A stretch of DNA of 64,000 nt from Thiothrix caldifontis (GTDB lineage Bacteria > Pseudomonadota > Gammaproteobacteria > Thiotrichales > Thiotrichaceae): assembly GCF_900107695.1 (NCBI RefSeq), contig NZ_FNQP01000014.1, positions 25,078 through 89,077 on the forward strand. Reading direction: 5' to 3'. Position numbers and translations under genes: made by a program. Below are positions 25,097-34,056 of this stretch, piece after piece; within the stretch, counting starts at the first letter, position 1, and every line of letters starts with the position of its first letter. The notes below the pieces were generated by a model, which saw only the letters and a list, made by a program, of their open reading frames with translations, did not search any database and had not been told where the DNA came from.

Positions 25097-26578
25097 ATGA
25101 TTTTAAGTATCCGAACCAAACTATTTATTGCCATTTTCTTAGCCTGCCTGCTAATTGCTGGCGGGCTGGCAGGTATGTTGCAATATCGGCTAAACCGCAG
25201 TTTCTTAGACTACCTGAATGAACAAGAAAATCGCTCCCTAGGCCAACTGGAAAATCGCTTAGTCGAGGTCTACGAAGTGCGAGGTAGTTGGGAAGAACTC
25301 GAACAAAATCCTCAACTGTGGATCTCCATTCTCGATTCTGCTGTGCGCAGCAGTTTTTTACGTATCAACGACAATGAACCGAGGAGAGCACCGCCCCCGC
25401 CCCCCATAAGACCGCCTGTTCGCCCTAATCAAGATCCGGCAATGGGTGATATGCCCCCGCCGCGTGCCCACCTTGCACAGCGCATGGAACGTTTCACCGG
25501 ACGTATAGTGCTATTAGATGCTCAACGTGAAGTCGTCAAAGGCAGCCTTCGCATGGGTATTCCCGACAACTTACTAGAACTCAAATCTGCAAATACAACC
25601 ATTGGTTATCTCGGCATGTACCCGCGTCAACGGGTGACAGAGAAAGTGGACGTGGACTTTGCCGAACGCCTGCAACGTACTTTGTGGTTAGTGGTACTCT
25701 TGCTGGCATTTCCCATGGCTGGCTTACTCTCATTTTTATTGGCACGGCATTTAGGCAAACCCATCCAAGCATTACGTAACGGCACACGCCAACTGACCGA
25801 TGGGAATTACAGTTTGAGAATGCCTTCCCAAGGGCGTGATGAACTAGGCTTATTGACACGGGATTTCAACCAACTGGCCGAGCGCTTACAACAGAACGAA
25901 GCCTCCCGCAAGCAGTGGATTGCCGATATAGCACACGAATTGCGTACCCCCTTAGCCATTTTGCGCGGAGAAATTGAAGCCCTACAAGACGGCATTAATC
26001 AACCGGATGTAACCACCTTGGCATCATTGCATCAAGAAGTTAGCCATTTACAGCGTTTAGTCAGCGACCTGTATGACCTTTCCATGTCAGATAGCGGAGC
26101 ACTCAGTTACCGTAAAGAAACGGTAAATCTCATCACTTTGTTACAGGAAACCCTCGCATTACACAGCACAACATTACAAGAACAAGGCTTACAAATGCAG
26201 GCGACAGGGCTACATCAGCACCCCGTATTGATTCAAGGTGACCCACAACGCTTGCAGCAATTATTCAAGAACCTGCTAGAAAACAGCTTACGTTACACCG
26301 ACAAACCGGGACAATTACAGATCCATACGCAGATACAGGCTGGCTGGGTGGATATTCTGTTTGAAGATTCGTCACCAGATGTGCCTGATGACGCCTTACC
26401 ACACTTGTTTGAACGCTTATTTCGCGTCGAAAGCTCACGCAATCGCGCAACCGGTGGCGCAGGTATTGGTTTAAGCATTTGCCGCAACATCGTGGATGCT
26501 CACGGGGGAACCATTAGTGCAGCGCATTCAGCACTGGGTGGGCTACAAATCCGTATCCACTTGCCCTTGCAACAGTAA
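25097..26578 (+). CDS. Sensor histidine kinase, BaeS/CpxA-like
   Basis: A 493-residue membrane kinase. TM1 is at about 9-30, followed by a periplasmic sensor region of about 165 residues with a Pro-rich insert (RRAPPPPPIRPPVRP), then TM2 at about 197-217, HAMP (LARHLGKPIQALRNGTRQLT), HisKA with the phospho-His in WIADIAHELRTPLAILRGE, and HATPase (N box FKNLLENSLRYTDK, G box TGGAGIGLSICRNIV). It is followed after 11 bases by its response regulator and then by two Spy-like chaperone genes, so it probably senses envelope stress, as BaeS and CpxA do. Confidence 0.92.
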   Translation: MILSIRTKLFIAIFLACLLIAGGLAGMLQYRLNRSFLDYLNEQENRSLGQLENRLVEVYEVRGSWEELEQNPQLWISILDSAVRSSFLRINDNEPRRAPPPPPIRPPVRPNQDPAMGDMPPPRAHLAQRMERFTGRIVLLDAQREVVKGSLRMGIPDNLLELKSANTTIGYLGMYPRQRVTEKVDVDFAERLQRTLWLVVLLLAFPMAGLLSFLLARHLGKPIQALRNGTRQLTDGNYSLRMPSQGRDELGLLTRDFNQLAERLQQNEASRKQWIADIAHELRTPLAILRGEIEALQDGINQPDVTTLASLHQEVSHLQRLVSDLYDLSMSDSGALSYRKETVNLITLLQETLALHSTTLQEQGLQMQATGLHQHPVLIQGDPQRLQQLFKNLLENSLRYTDKPGQLQIHTQIQAGWVDILFEDSSPDVPDDALPHLFERLFRVESSRNRATGGAGIGLSICRNIVDAHGGTISAAHSALGGLQIRIHLPLQQ

Positions 26579-26589
26579 CGGACAGACGC

Positions 26590-27279
26590 ATGGAACACAT
26601 CCTGATTGTTGAAGACGAACCCAAAATTGCTGATTTACTGCAAAAATACCTGCAAAATGCCAATTACCATACACACTGGCTAAACACTGGCTTGGGGGTT
26701 GGTGAGTGGGTACGCCAAACCCAACCCAACCTTATCTTGCTGGACTTGATGCTACCGGGTAAAGATGGCCTAGAAGTGTGCAAGGAAATTCGTCAATTTT
26801 CCCCCATCCCCATCATTATGCTCACCGCACGTGCAGAAGAAATCGACCGTTTACTCGGATTGGAACTTGGCGCAGATGACTACATTTGCAAACCTTTTAG
26901 CCCGCGTGAAGTGGTTGCACGTGTGAAAGCGGTGTTGCGGCGCGTACCGCTCATCGCCGCCGATCAAACTCAACATCCTCCCTCCCCTAATGCACGCTTA
27001 TTGGAACTTGATCGTGATCGTTTACTGGTCAGAGCAGGTGAACATGAAGCGCTCCTGACGCTGGTAGAGTTCGAGTTACTCGCCACCTTAAAACAACAGC
27101 CCGGCAGAATCTTCGGTCGTGACCAACTGATGACCAAGGTATACACCGACAACCGTATTGTATCTGACCGTACTATCGACAGTCATATCAAAAAACTACG
27201 CAAAAAACTGTCTGAAATCTTGCCGGATCAGGAACTGATTCACTCCGTATACTCGGTTGGCTACAAGTTCGAAGCGTAG
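26590..27279 (+). CDS. OmpR-family response regulator, BaeR-like
   Basis: A 229-residue regulator. The receiver domain has the acidic pair in VEDEPK and the phospho-Asp in LILLDLMLPGKDGLEV, with LTARAEE and the Lys in DDYICKPFSPREVVARVKAV. The C-terminal winged helix is of OmpR type (LTLVEFELLATLKQQPGRIF, SDRTIDSHIKKLRKKL, VYSVGYKFE). Partner of the kinase just upstream. Likely activates the Spy-like genes that follow after about 105 bases. Confidence 0.94.
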   Translation: MEHILIVEDEPKIADLLQKYLQNANYHTHWLNTGLGVGEWVRQTQPNLILLDLMLPGKDGLEVCKEIRQFSPIPIIMLTARAEEIDRLLGLELGADDYICKPFSPREVVARVKAVLRRVPLIAADQTQHPPSPNARLLELDRDRLLVRAGEHEALLTLVEFELLATLKQQPGRIFGRDQLMTKVYTDNRIVSDRTIDSHIKKLRKKLSEILPDQELIHSVYSVGYKFEA

Positions 27280-27385
27280 ATTCCTCTGCACACTTCCTCA
27301 TTGTTTGCACAATTGCAGCAAATTTCGTGCGCAATCTGCGCGTAGCATGTCCCTCATCAACCAAGTTACACAAGAGGAACACAAC

Positions 27386-27802
27386 ATGAAAAAAGCATTA
27401 ATTGCAACAGCATTGATTGGCGTAATGGGCATGTCCGTTGCACTTGCTGACCACGGTTTCGGTGGTGGCAAAGGCGTTTGCGGCGGCAAAGCAGGGCATG
27501 GTGGCTTTGGCGGACGTAGTGCGATGATGGGCGAAATGTTGACTGAAAAGCTGAAGTTAAATGACGCACAAAAAGCTCAACTTGAGACCATCAAACAAGA
27601 ACAAAGCGCCAAAATGGAAACACTGCGCACCCAAATGCAAGAGCAAATGAAAGCACTGCATACCGAAAACGAAGCTAAAATTGCCGCCATTCTGACACCA
27701 GAACAAGCTACAACTTTTAAGCAAATGCAAGATGAACGTCAAAAACGTCAACAAGAGCGCTTAGAATCCGTCAAAAAGCGTCTTGAAAACAACACGTTCT
27801 AA
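27386..27802 (+). CDS. Spy/CpxP-like periplasmic chaperone, copy 1
   Basis: A 138-residue exported protein. The start at 27386 follows AGAGGAAC. The signal peptide MKKALIATALIGVMGMSVAL ends near LAD; a Gly-rich segment (HGFGGGKGVCGGKAGHGGFG) follows. The helical body has the two LTxxQ-like motifs of the Spy/CpxP family (LNDAQKAQL and LTPEQATTF) and a charged C-terminal helix. Spy-type proteins suppress aggregation of unfolded periplasmic proteins and may bind metals. Linked to a BaeSR-like system, as Spy is regulated in E. coli. Confidence 0.85.
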   Translation: MKKALIATALIGVMGMSVALADHGFGGGKGVCGGKAGHGGFGGRSAMMGEMLTEKLKLNDAQKAQLETIKQEQSAKMETLRTQMQEQMKALHTENEAKIAAILTPEQATTFKQMQDERQKRQQERLESVKKRLENNTF

Positions 27803-27838
27803 ACAACTCAAAACAATTAACAATAGGAAACACTACTC

Positions 27839-28189
27839 ATGAAAAAAGCATTAATCATTACTTCGCTGGTTGCCATGTTAGGCGCATCTGCTGTTATGGC
27901 TGATTACGGTTTTGGCGGCGGCAAAGGCATGGATCGCATGAAAACATTCCTTGGCTTAAGTGACACGCAAGCCGCACAAGTAGACAGTATCATGCAAGAA
28001 CAACACGCCAGAATGCAGGCATTACATGATGAAACCAATCAACGTATTCAGGCATTGCTGACACCTGATCAAGCCGCCAAATTCCAACAAATGGAACAGC
28101 AACGCGGTGAACGCAAAGGCAATCGCATGGGGGGTGCTCCTCAAGGTAATATGCAACCACCTGCCGCCAATAATTGGGGCAGTTTTTAA
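27839..28189 (+). CDS. Spy/CpxP-like periplasmic chaperone, copy 2
   Basis: A 116-residue paralogue of the preceding gene, 36 bases downstream. It has nearly the same signal peptide start (MKKALI) and GFGGGKG motif, then LSDTQAAQVDSIM and LTPDQAAKFQQME, the two LTxxQ motifs, and a Gln/Pro-rich tail. It is shorter because the Gly-rich segment is reduced. Probably a tandem duplicate in one operon; a terminator follows. Confidence 0.83.
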   Translation: MKKALIITSLVAMLGASAVMADYGFGGGKGMDRMKTFLGLSDTQAAQVDSIMQEQHARMQALHDETNQRIQALLTPDQAAKFQQMEQQRGERKGNRMGGAPQGNMQPPAANNWGSF

Positions 28190-28242
28190 GCTGATTTGAT
28201 TTTCGCGTCTGGTATTATTTGAGTCATATTTCACCTCGCTTA

Positions 28243-28270
28243 GGGCAGTCTATCGACTGCCCATTTTTTT
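28243..28270 (+). terminator. Terminator after the Spy-like genes
   Basis: GGGCAGTC / GACTGCCC, an 8-bp stem with a short loop (TATC), followed by ATTTTTTT. A good intrinsic terminator. Confidence 0.88.
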
Positions 28271-28546
28271 GCTCCTGAAAAAATTTATTTATTATAATAA
28301 TTTATAACATAAATTGAATTAAACAAAATTGTTAAAGATTTGATGAATGGTCACGTGCTGCCGATAAAATCAGGTTAAAAAAATCTGTCTATTTGAAAAA
28401 GTTGACTAGAATTAGCGTAAAGCATTTCAGAGTAAGCAACAGGGAAGGTGAATAAGTACTTAGGCATAAGTTACTCGGAACTTTGCAATCGTAACCGATT
28501 GATTTGTAAGGGGTGGTTTTTCCGAAAAACTTTTGCATGAGTACTT
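28271..28546. other. AT-rich intergenic region upstream of the OmpA-like gene
   Basis: With the terminator this completes a gap of about 360 bases without a gene. The first third is very AT-rich (runs of TTTATTATAATAATTTATAA type). A TTGACT lies at 28402-28407 but no clear -10 follows at 16-18 bases. No riboswitch consensus is recognised. It presumably holds the promoter of the downstream gene, which has no obvious Shine-Dalgarno near its ATG. Confidence 0.4.
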
Positions 28547-29434
28547 ATGTTGGACAATACTTCGGATAATGATGACCTGACACCGATGCAAGAATACATG
28601 ATTGCCGGTGGGGTAATCCTAATGTTTGGGTTGCTTTATTGGTTTTTGAATCATAGCGAAAGTGACGACACTGCGTTGATGTCCGCTAATACGTCAGCAC
28701 CTCAAGTGGTAATGATGGCAGCGGAGCAAACACCTGTTGAAACAGCGACGGCAGACATCAATGACGCAAACGTAGTGATGGATTCAACAAAAACTGACAG
28801 TGGCAACGCTGCGTTAACCGTTAAATCAGCACAAGAATTGACTCAAAACACCCCAGAACCCGTGCCAAATGTACCTGTAGCACCTGCTCTCATCACCACT
28901 ACTGCACCCAAAATAGCCACATTGGAAGCTGGCCCTGTTGGCTCCGCGAGTTCCAATACTATCACCAGCACACCAGTCACTCCGGTAGCACCACAACCCA
29001 CGCTATATACACTTCCTGACGGTCGTCAGATCGACATAGCGCCCAGCCATTTTGGGTTGGCGTTCCGTGATGCGATTGCAAAACGTGAAGTTGATAAGCC
29101 GATTATTTTCGACGAAATTAAATTCGATTCTGGCTCTAGCAAACCGAATTATCAATCTACCACGCAAATTCAGCAGGTGGTGGCATTACTGAACGCGCAC
29201 CCCGACATCAAATTATTGATTCGTGGGCATACCGATGAGGTAGGTGCTGCCAAAGATAATACAGAGCTATCGTTAATTCGCGCCAACGAAGTAGGAGTTG
29301 CCTTAGTGCAAGCAGGCATTGACCGCAAACGTTTACGCATTATGGGCATGGGAAGTTCAGAACCCATCAGTATTGATAATACCAATGAGGCACGTGAGCG
29401 CAACCGGCGCATTGATGCCTTAATTCTTAAATAA
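28547..29434 (+). CDS. OmpA-family protein with N-terminal membrane anchor
   Basis: A 295-residue protein. One transmembrane helix (about 15-35, MIAGGVILMFGLLYWFLN) is followed by a long Thr/Pro/Ala/Val-rich periplasmic linker and a C-terminal OmpA/MotB peptidoglycan-binding domain (about 185-294; IIFDEIKFDSGSSKPNYQS, LLIRGHTDEVGAAKDNTELS, IMGMGSSEPI, RERNRRIDALIL). The inner-membrane anchor makes it MotB- or TolR-like in layout, not an outer-membrane porin. The gene for a channel-like protein follows after 48 bases. Confidence 0.85.
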   Translation: MLDNTSDNDDLTPMQEYMIAGGVILMFGLLYWFLNHSESDDTALMSANTSAPQVVMMAAEQTPVETATADINDANVVMDSTKTDSGNAALTVKSAQELTQNTPEPVPNVPVAPALITTTAPKIATLEAGPVGSASSNTITSTPVTPVAPQPTLYTLPDGRQIDIAPSHFGLAFRDAIAKREVDKPIIFDEIKFDSGSSKPNYQSTTQIQQVVALLNAHPDIKLLIRGHTDEVGAAKDNTELSLIRANEVGVALVQAGIDRKRLRIMGMGSSEPISIDNTNEARERNRRIDALILK

Positions 29435-29482
29435 TCGAAATAGTTACACAGTAAACCCATTTAATTGACAGGAGTAATCACT

Positions 29483-30643
29483 ATGGATGGACTTTCATCA
29501 TCTCTCACTAACATATTAGGGGAACTGGCTTCCGGCAAACTAGGACATGCTTTGATTGGCTTGGCAATCTTGATTGTAGGGCTGATTGTGGTCAGCTTTA
29601 TTGCAGGCTTCATCAAGCGTATGTTGGGAAAAGTAGGTTTCTTGGAACGCACTAAATTAGCTAAGCCACTGGCTTCCTTAATCAAAGCTTTGCTGACCAT
29701 TTTTGTCTTAATGGCGGTCTTACAGCACTTTGGGTTAACGGATGTGTTAGCACCGCTGAAAACCATGCTGAATAAGTTCCTGGCAGCTATCCCCAATATT
29801 ATCGGTGCAGGTGTCATTGGTTATGCTGGCTGGGTCATTGCAAAGATTGTTTCAGAACTAACCGCCGTTGCACTTGGTAAAGTTGATCGTCAATTGGCCC
29901 TTAAAATGGGTGACCAAAGCACGCAAGGCATGAAGATCTCCAAAATTGGCAGTTCTTTCATTTTTGCTGCCATCTTAATCCCTATCGCGGTAAGCGCCTT
30001 AGGGGTATTAAATATTCCTTCCATTACTCAACCTGCTTCTGACATGCTGAATAAGCTACTAGCGGCTATTCCAAATATTATTGGTGCAGGTATTATCCTA
30101 GCGGTAACCTATTTTGTTGCTAAGTTTGTGGTATCCATGCTAACCAGTGTCTTGGATGGCATCAATATCAACGGTATGCCACAAAAATTGGGGTTGACCG
30201 GCGTCTTTAATGACTCATTCACACCGACTAAATTAGTTAGCAATGTCATTATGTTCTTTGCCATGTTGACGGCTGCGACGGCAGCAGTGAATACCTTGGG
30301 TATTGAAATCATTTCCAATATCTTTGCAAAAGTGTTGGAGTTTGGTGGCGGTATTCTGGTCGGGGGCGTTATTCTGCTGGTTGGTTATTTCCTAAGTACT
30401 TTGGCGTATAACAAACTGAGTCAATATGGCAGTTCTGGCATCGCCAGCATTGCCCGTTTCGCTATTTTAGGCTTGGTGTTGGCAATGGGGCTGCGGGCAA
30501 TGGGATTGGCAGATAATATCGTGAATATGGCATTTGGTTTCACGTTGGGTGCAGTAGCGATTGCAGCAGCTTTAGCCTTTGGTTTAGGCGGGCGTGAAGC
30601 CGCTAAACGCATTGCCAATGGCTGGGCTGACAAAATCAAGTAA
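29483..30643 (+). CDS. Multi-helix membrane protein, small-conductance channel-like (conserved TM helix)
   Basis: A 386-residue integral membrane protein with a duplicated unit: MLNKFLAAIPNIIGAGVIGY recurs as MLNKLLAAIPNIIGAGIILA about 100 residues later. These are 'conserved TM helix' repeats found in relatives of MscS-type mechanosensitive channels. The C-terminus has a Gly-rich MscS-like helix (ALAFGLGGREAAKRI). The start at 29483 follows AGGAG. No cytoplasmic MscS beta domain is present, so a channel role is possible but unproven. Probably in one transcript with the OmpA-like gene. Confidence 0.78.
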   Translation: MDGLSSSLTNILGELASGKLGHALIGLAILIVGLIVVSFIAGFIKRMLGKVGFLERTKLAKPLASLIKALLTIFVLMAVLQHFGLTDVLAPLKTMLNKFLAAIPNIIGAGVIGYAGWVIAKIVSELTAVALGKVDRQLALKMGDQSTQGMKISKIGSSFIFAAILIPIAVSALGVLNIPSITQPASDMLNKLLAAIPNIIGAGIILAVTYFVAKFVVSMLTSVLDGININGMPQKLGLTGVFNDSFTPTKLVSNVIMFFAMLTAATAAVNTLGIEIISNIFAKVLEFGGGILVGGVILLVGYFLSTLAYNKLSQYGSSGIASIARFAILGLVLAMGLRAMGLADNIVNMAFGFTLGAVAIAAALAFGLGGREAAKRIANGWADKIK

Positions 30644-30677
30644 TGCTGATTGGGTTAATGCCCATAATACCCAAAAT

Positions 30678-30707
30678 AAAGGGGAGTGTATGACACATTC
30701 CCCTTTT
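30678..30707. terminator. Bidirectional terminator
   Basis: AAAGGGGAGTG / CACATTCCCCTTTT imperfect hairpin between convergent genes. T tract on the plus strand side and A-rich (T on the minus strand) on the other side fit termination in both directions. Confidence 0.7.
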
Positions 30708-30710
30708 CTA

Positions 30711-31310
30711 TCACGCTAATAATGCCGCTACTTTCTTTCGATCTGCTCGCTTCATTGCTTTCCCTGTAACCGGGCTAATCGGCGTACTCGCAAATCGGTC
30801 ATCATGTGGGAATACCATCAATTCCACCTCCACATCATCCACGTAAAAGCGTAGCAACGGAAAATATTCCTGCTTTTTATTCCCTAAACGCGTGCGACGT
30901 TCGTGAACCTGGAATGGAATATGCTGATCTTCTAGAAAAAACATCACCTCTTCTACGCCATCGGCTGATAAATACAGGGTCACAGCGGAGTGTGGGCTAG
31001 ACGTTCCTTCTAAAGCTGCTCCCGTCAAATAGGGGTTGTAGGCTTGCAGGAAATCCATGGCTTCTAAGGCAACCTCACGGTGATGCCGCAACACAGCAGG
31101 TTGAGTATCTGCATCGAATAACTGAATGCGCTGGTGAATCGCTGCCTCGATTTCTTCATTGGTAGGCTGAGCGCTACCATGTGCTGAAACCCCCAGTTGC
31201 TCGGCTGCCCGCAACTTAGCCAAACGATAGTCACGCATCCCCTCCTCATAAATCAGACGGGCTGCTTCCTCTGCTACCCAATGGCGTACTTCATCGCGGG
31301 TATTACGCAT
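30711..31310 (-). CDS. Conserved hypothetical protein
   Basis: A 199-residue cytoplasmic protein. The N-terminal motif (AARLIYEEGMRDYRLAKLRA then AEQLG) recurs in proteobacterial proteins that databases sometimes label as nucleotidyltransferase; I cannot confirm that from the sequence. The C-terminal half is mixed alpha/beta (YLSADGVEEVMFFLEDQHIP, YVDDVEVELMVFPHDDR). The start codon abuts the PBP1A stop, so it is translationally coupled to that gene and may be controlled with it. No function assigned. Confidence 0.7.
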   Translation of the reverse strand: MRNTRDEVRHWVAEEAARLIYEEGMRDYRLAKLRAAEQLGVSAHGSAQPTNEEIEAAIHQRIQLFDADTQPAVLRHHREVALEAMDFLQAYNPYLTGAALEGTSSPHSAVTLYLSADGVEEVMFFLEDQHIPFQVHERRTRLGNKKQEYFPLLRFYVDDVEVELMVFPHDDRFASTPISPVTGKAMKRADRKKVAALLA

Positions 31311-33886
31311 CAGAACAATTGCTCAGGAATTTCGACCCGTTCAGGTGTACGTTGTGGTGCTGGTGCTCGTGGTGCTGAGCCACTGGTCGGAGCTACCTGA
31401 CGTGGTGCAATATCTCGCTCGCTTTTGTACTGAAAGCCAACCCCTGAATTTTCCGCACGAGCAGTACTGCGACGGCGCGGTTTATCTTCAGTATTCAGAT
31501 CTAAATCAGCCTCTTTAAGATCAACTGGCTTTTCCCATTCTTTAGACGGCTCACCTTTAAGCACACGATGCATAAAATCAATCCACATGGGCAAAGCCAC
31601 ATTAGTAGCAGTTTCACCCTCGCCTAATTTAGACATATCATCGAAACCAACCCAAGCAACAGTTACCACATTAGGGGAAAAACCACAGAACCATGCATCT
31701 TTTTGATCATTCGTTGTACCGGTTTTACCCGCAATATCTTTACGATTTAAGCTACGCCCCGCACGGGCGGCAGTGCCAGACTGGGTAACATCTTGCATCA
31801 TGCTAACAATCTGATAATGCGTTCTATTGTCCAGAATACGTTTAGCCGCAGGGTAAGCCCCATTCTCACCGATTTTCGGACGCTCAACCGCCGCAGTCTC
31901 CCAAATGGGTTTATCCGATGCTACAGAATCCACGCTTTTCTTATCCGACTTATCCGCGCCTGCTGTGTTTTTACCATCCTTGCCTTCATAAGCATCGGCT
32001 GGCTGATCAGTCTGCTTTTCAATAACACACACATCTGTCTCACCCGCACAAACCCTAGGCGAGGTCTCTTCAAACAACACTTTATGATTACGGTCTTCAA
32101 TCTTGGTAATAAAGTAACTATCGACTTTGTAACCACCATTCGCAAACACGGCATAAGCCGTCGCCATTTCCATCGGCGTCGTCATGGCTGTTCCCAGCGC
32201 AAGGGTTAAATTAGGCGGCAAATTTTCTCTGGGAAACCCAAACTCGGTGGCAAAATCAATCGCGTAATTCACGCCAATGCTACGCAATAAACGGATCGAA
32301 ACCAGATTACGGGATTTCGACAATGCCTCCCGCAAAGTCGTAGGGCCGATGTACCTCCCCCCAAAGTTTTCTGGCTTCCATGTACTGCCCGGAATATCAA
32401 TTGGTGCATCATTCACAATACTGGCTGGCGTGAAACCTTTCGCCAAAGCAGCCGCATACACAATAGGTTTAAAACTAGAACCGGGTTGACGCATGGCTTG
32501 CGTAGCACGGTTGAATTTAGAATGTTGGAAATCAAATCCGCCCATGACAGCACGTACCGCACCATCACTAGGATCCAATGAGACTAAAGCCCCCCCTACC
32601 GTCGGCACTTGGGAAAGCACCCACGTATTTTTTTCTTTATCGGTCTGACGAACCCGAACCACATCCCCAGCCTTCAACACATCACTGACACGTTTAGGTG
32701 CAGCCCCTCGACGGTCTTCGCTTTTGAATTCACGCGCCCATTTGACGGCTTCGAATGTCAAGGTCACGCGAGTTTCACCCACCAATAACTCCGCCGCGCT
32801 AGCATCTGCTGTTAACACCAATGCAGGATACAACTCCCCTAATACGGGGTAGGAAGAGAGCTTGTCACGCATCTCATCTTCTGTTTTCAAATCACTGAGC
32901 ACGAGTTTGTCTTCTGGCCCACGATAACCGTGGCGTTGGTCATACGCTAACAATGATTTACGTAATGACTCGGCGGCTTCTTTCTGAATGTCGGAATTTA
33001 GTGTGGTGTAGACATGGTAACCTTGGGTATACGCATTTTCTTCACCAAAGCGTTTTACAATATCAGCGCGTACCATTTCAGCCAGATAAGGCGCATCAGC
33101 ATCAAGCTCTGTTTTATGCCGTTTAGCGGTATTCGGTTCATTTAACGCGGTCTGATATTCAAGTGGAGTAATGTGCTGCAACTCCAGCATCCGCTTGAGA
33201 ATGTAATTGCGGCGGATCATGGCACGCTCAGGGTTGGCCAATGGGTTATAACGCGAAGGTGCTTTAGGCAAACCCGCAATCATGGCACTTTGTGCTAACG
33301 TCAACTCATCTAAAGTTTTGCCGTAATACGTTTCCGCAGCAGAAGCAATACCATAAGCCCGGTTACCTAAGTAAATTTTGTTAAGGTACAGCTCAAGAAT
33401 TTGGCTTTTACTCAGCGTCTGTTCCATTTTAATGGCTAATAAGGTCTCCTTGAGCTTACGCTCAAGATTTTTCCCAGAATCTAGGAAGGAGTTTCGCGCC
33501 AGTTGCATAGTAATCGTGCTCGCCCCCTGACTAGCGGAACCCGTCGATGCCACACTACGCAGCGCACGTAGCACGCCTTTTATGTCAACCCCTTGGTGGT
33601 CGTAAAATCGAGCATCCTCAATATCTAAAAAGGCCAACTTCAACTTTTCGGGTACGTCTCCCAGCTTAACAGGACGACTACGATGTTCGCCGTATTCCGC
33701 CAACAATTCACCATCACGGGTATAGATACGCAAAGGCACTTGGATGTCGATCTTGCGTAACTCTGCCTCATCGGGTAACTGGGGGGAATAGTGGGAATAT
33801 AGGGCAAACAATCCCAACGCCCCTAATGTAAGGAGCGCAAAAAAAGCACCTAAAACAAGCTGAAAAAACTTATAGATGAACCGCAT
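31310..33886 (-). CDS. mrcA: Penicillin-binding protein 1A
   Basis: An 858-residue bifunctional murein synthase. N-terminal membrane anchor (LVLGAFFALLTLGALGLFAL), GT51 transglycosylase domain (about 55-230: EDARFYDHQGVDIKGVLRAL, GASTITMQLARN, KILELYLNKIYLGNRAYGI-like segment), an OB-like insert typical of PBP1A, and the transpeptidase domain with SxxK in QPGSSFKPIVYAA, SxN in SKSRN and KTG in IAGKTGTTND. The C-terminal tail is Arg/Pro-rich. It polymerises and crosslinks peptidoglycan. Divergent from pilMNOPQ, the standard ponA-pilM arrangement of many gammaproteobacteria. Confidence 0.95.
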   Translation of the reverse strand: MRFIYKFFQLVLGAFFALLTLGALGLFALYSHYSPQLPDEAELRKIDIQVPLRIYTRDGELLAEYGEHRSRPVKLGDVPEKLKLAFLDIEDARFYDHQGVDIKGVLRALRSVASTGSASQGASTITMQLARNSFLDSGKNLERKLKETLLAIKMEQTLSKSQILELYLNKIYLGNRAYGIASAAETYYGKTLDELTLAQSAMIAGLPKAPSRYNPLANPERAMIRRNYILKRMLELQHITPLEYQTALNEPNTAKRHKTELDADAPYLAEMVRADIVKRFGEENAYTQGYHVYTTLNSDIQKEAAESLRKSLLAYDQRHGYRGPEDKLVLSDLKTEDEMRDKLSSYPVLGELYPALVLTADASAAELLVGETRVTLTFEAVKWAREFKSEDRRGAAPKRVSDVLKAGDVVRVRQTDKEKNTWVLSQVPTVGGALVSLDPSDGAVRAVMGGFDFQHSKFNRATQAMRQPGSSFKPIVYAAALAKGFTPASIVNDAPIDIPGSTWKPENFGGRYIGPTTLREALSKSRNLVSIRLLRSIGVNYAIDFATEFGFPRENLPPNLTLALGTAMTTPMEMATAYAVFANGGYKVDSYFITKIEDRNHKVLFEETSPRVCAGETDVCVIEKQTDQPADAYEGKDGKNTAGADKSDKKSVDSVASDKPIWETAAVERPKIGENGAYPAAKRILDNRTHYQIVSMMQDVTQSGTAARAGRSLNRKDIAGKTGTTNDQKDAWFCGFSPNVVTVAWVGFDDMSKLGEGETATNVALPMWIDFMHRVLKGEPSKEWEKPVDLKEADLDLNTEDKPRRRSTARAENSGVGFQYKSERDIAPRQVAPTSGSAPRAPAPQRTPERVEIPEQLF

Positions 33887-34056
33887 GACTACATTGGACT
33901 TTTATTCATTTACGCACGGCTCCCGTTTATCTGAAAGCACGCCACCCAAGACGGGCAGAGTAGACTATTTTGGGATTCGACGCTACCATTGACTTGAAAA
34001 TAATTAAAAGACACGTCACACAACGTTTAATAATAACAATAACTTCGGAATTGCCT

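Noticed and set aside
28271..28546. c-di-GMP or other riboswitch upstream of the OmpA-like gene
   Set aside because: No known aptamer consensus such as the GEMM core could be recognised; only AT-rich sequence and a lone TTGACT.
33970..34056. 29-residue N-terminal extension of PilM
   Set aside because: PilM proteins start directly before the (L)LGLDISS motif; the GTG at 34057 gives the normal length.
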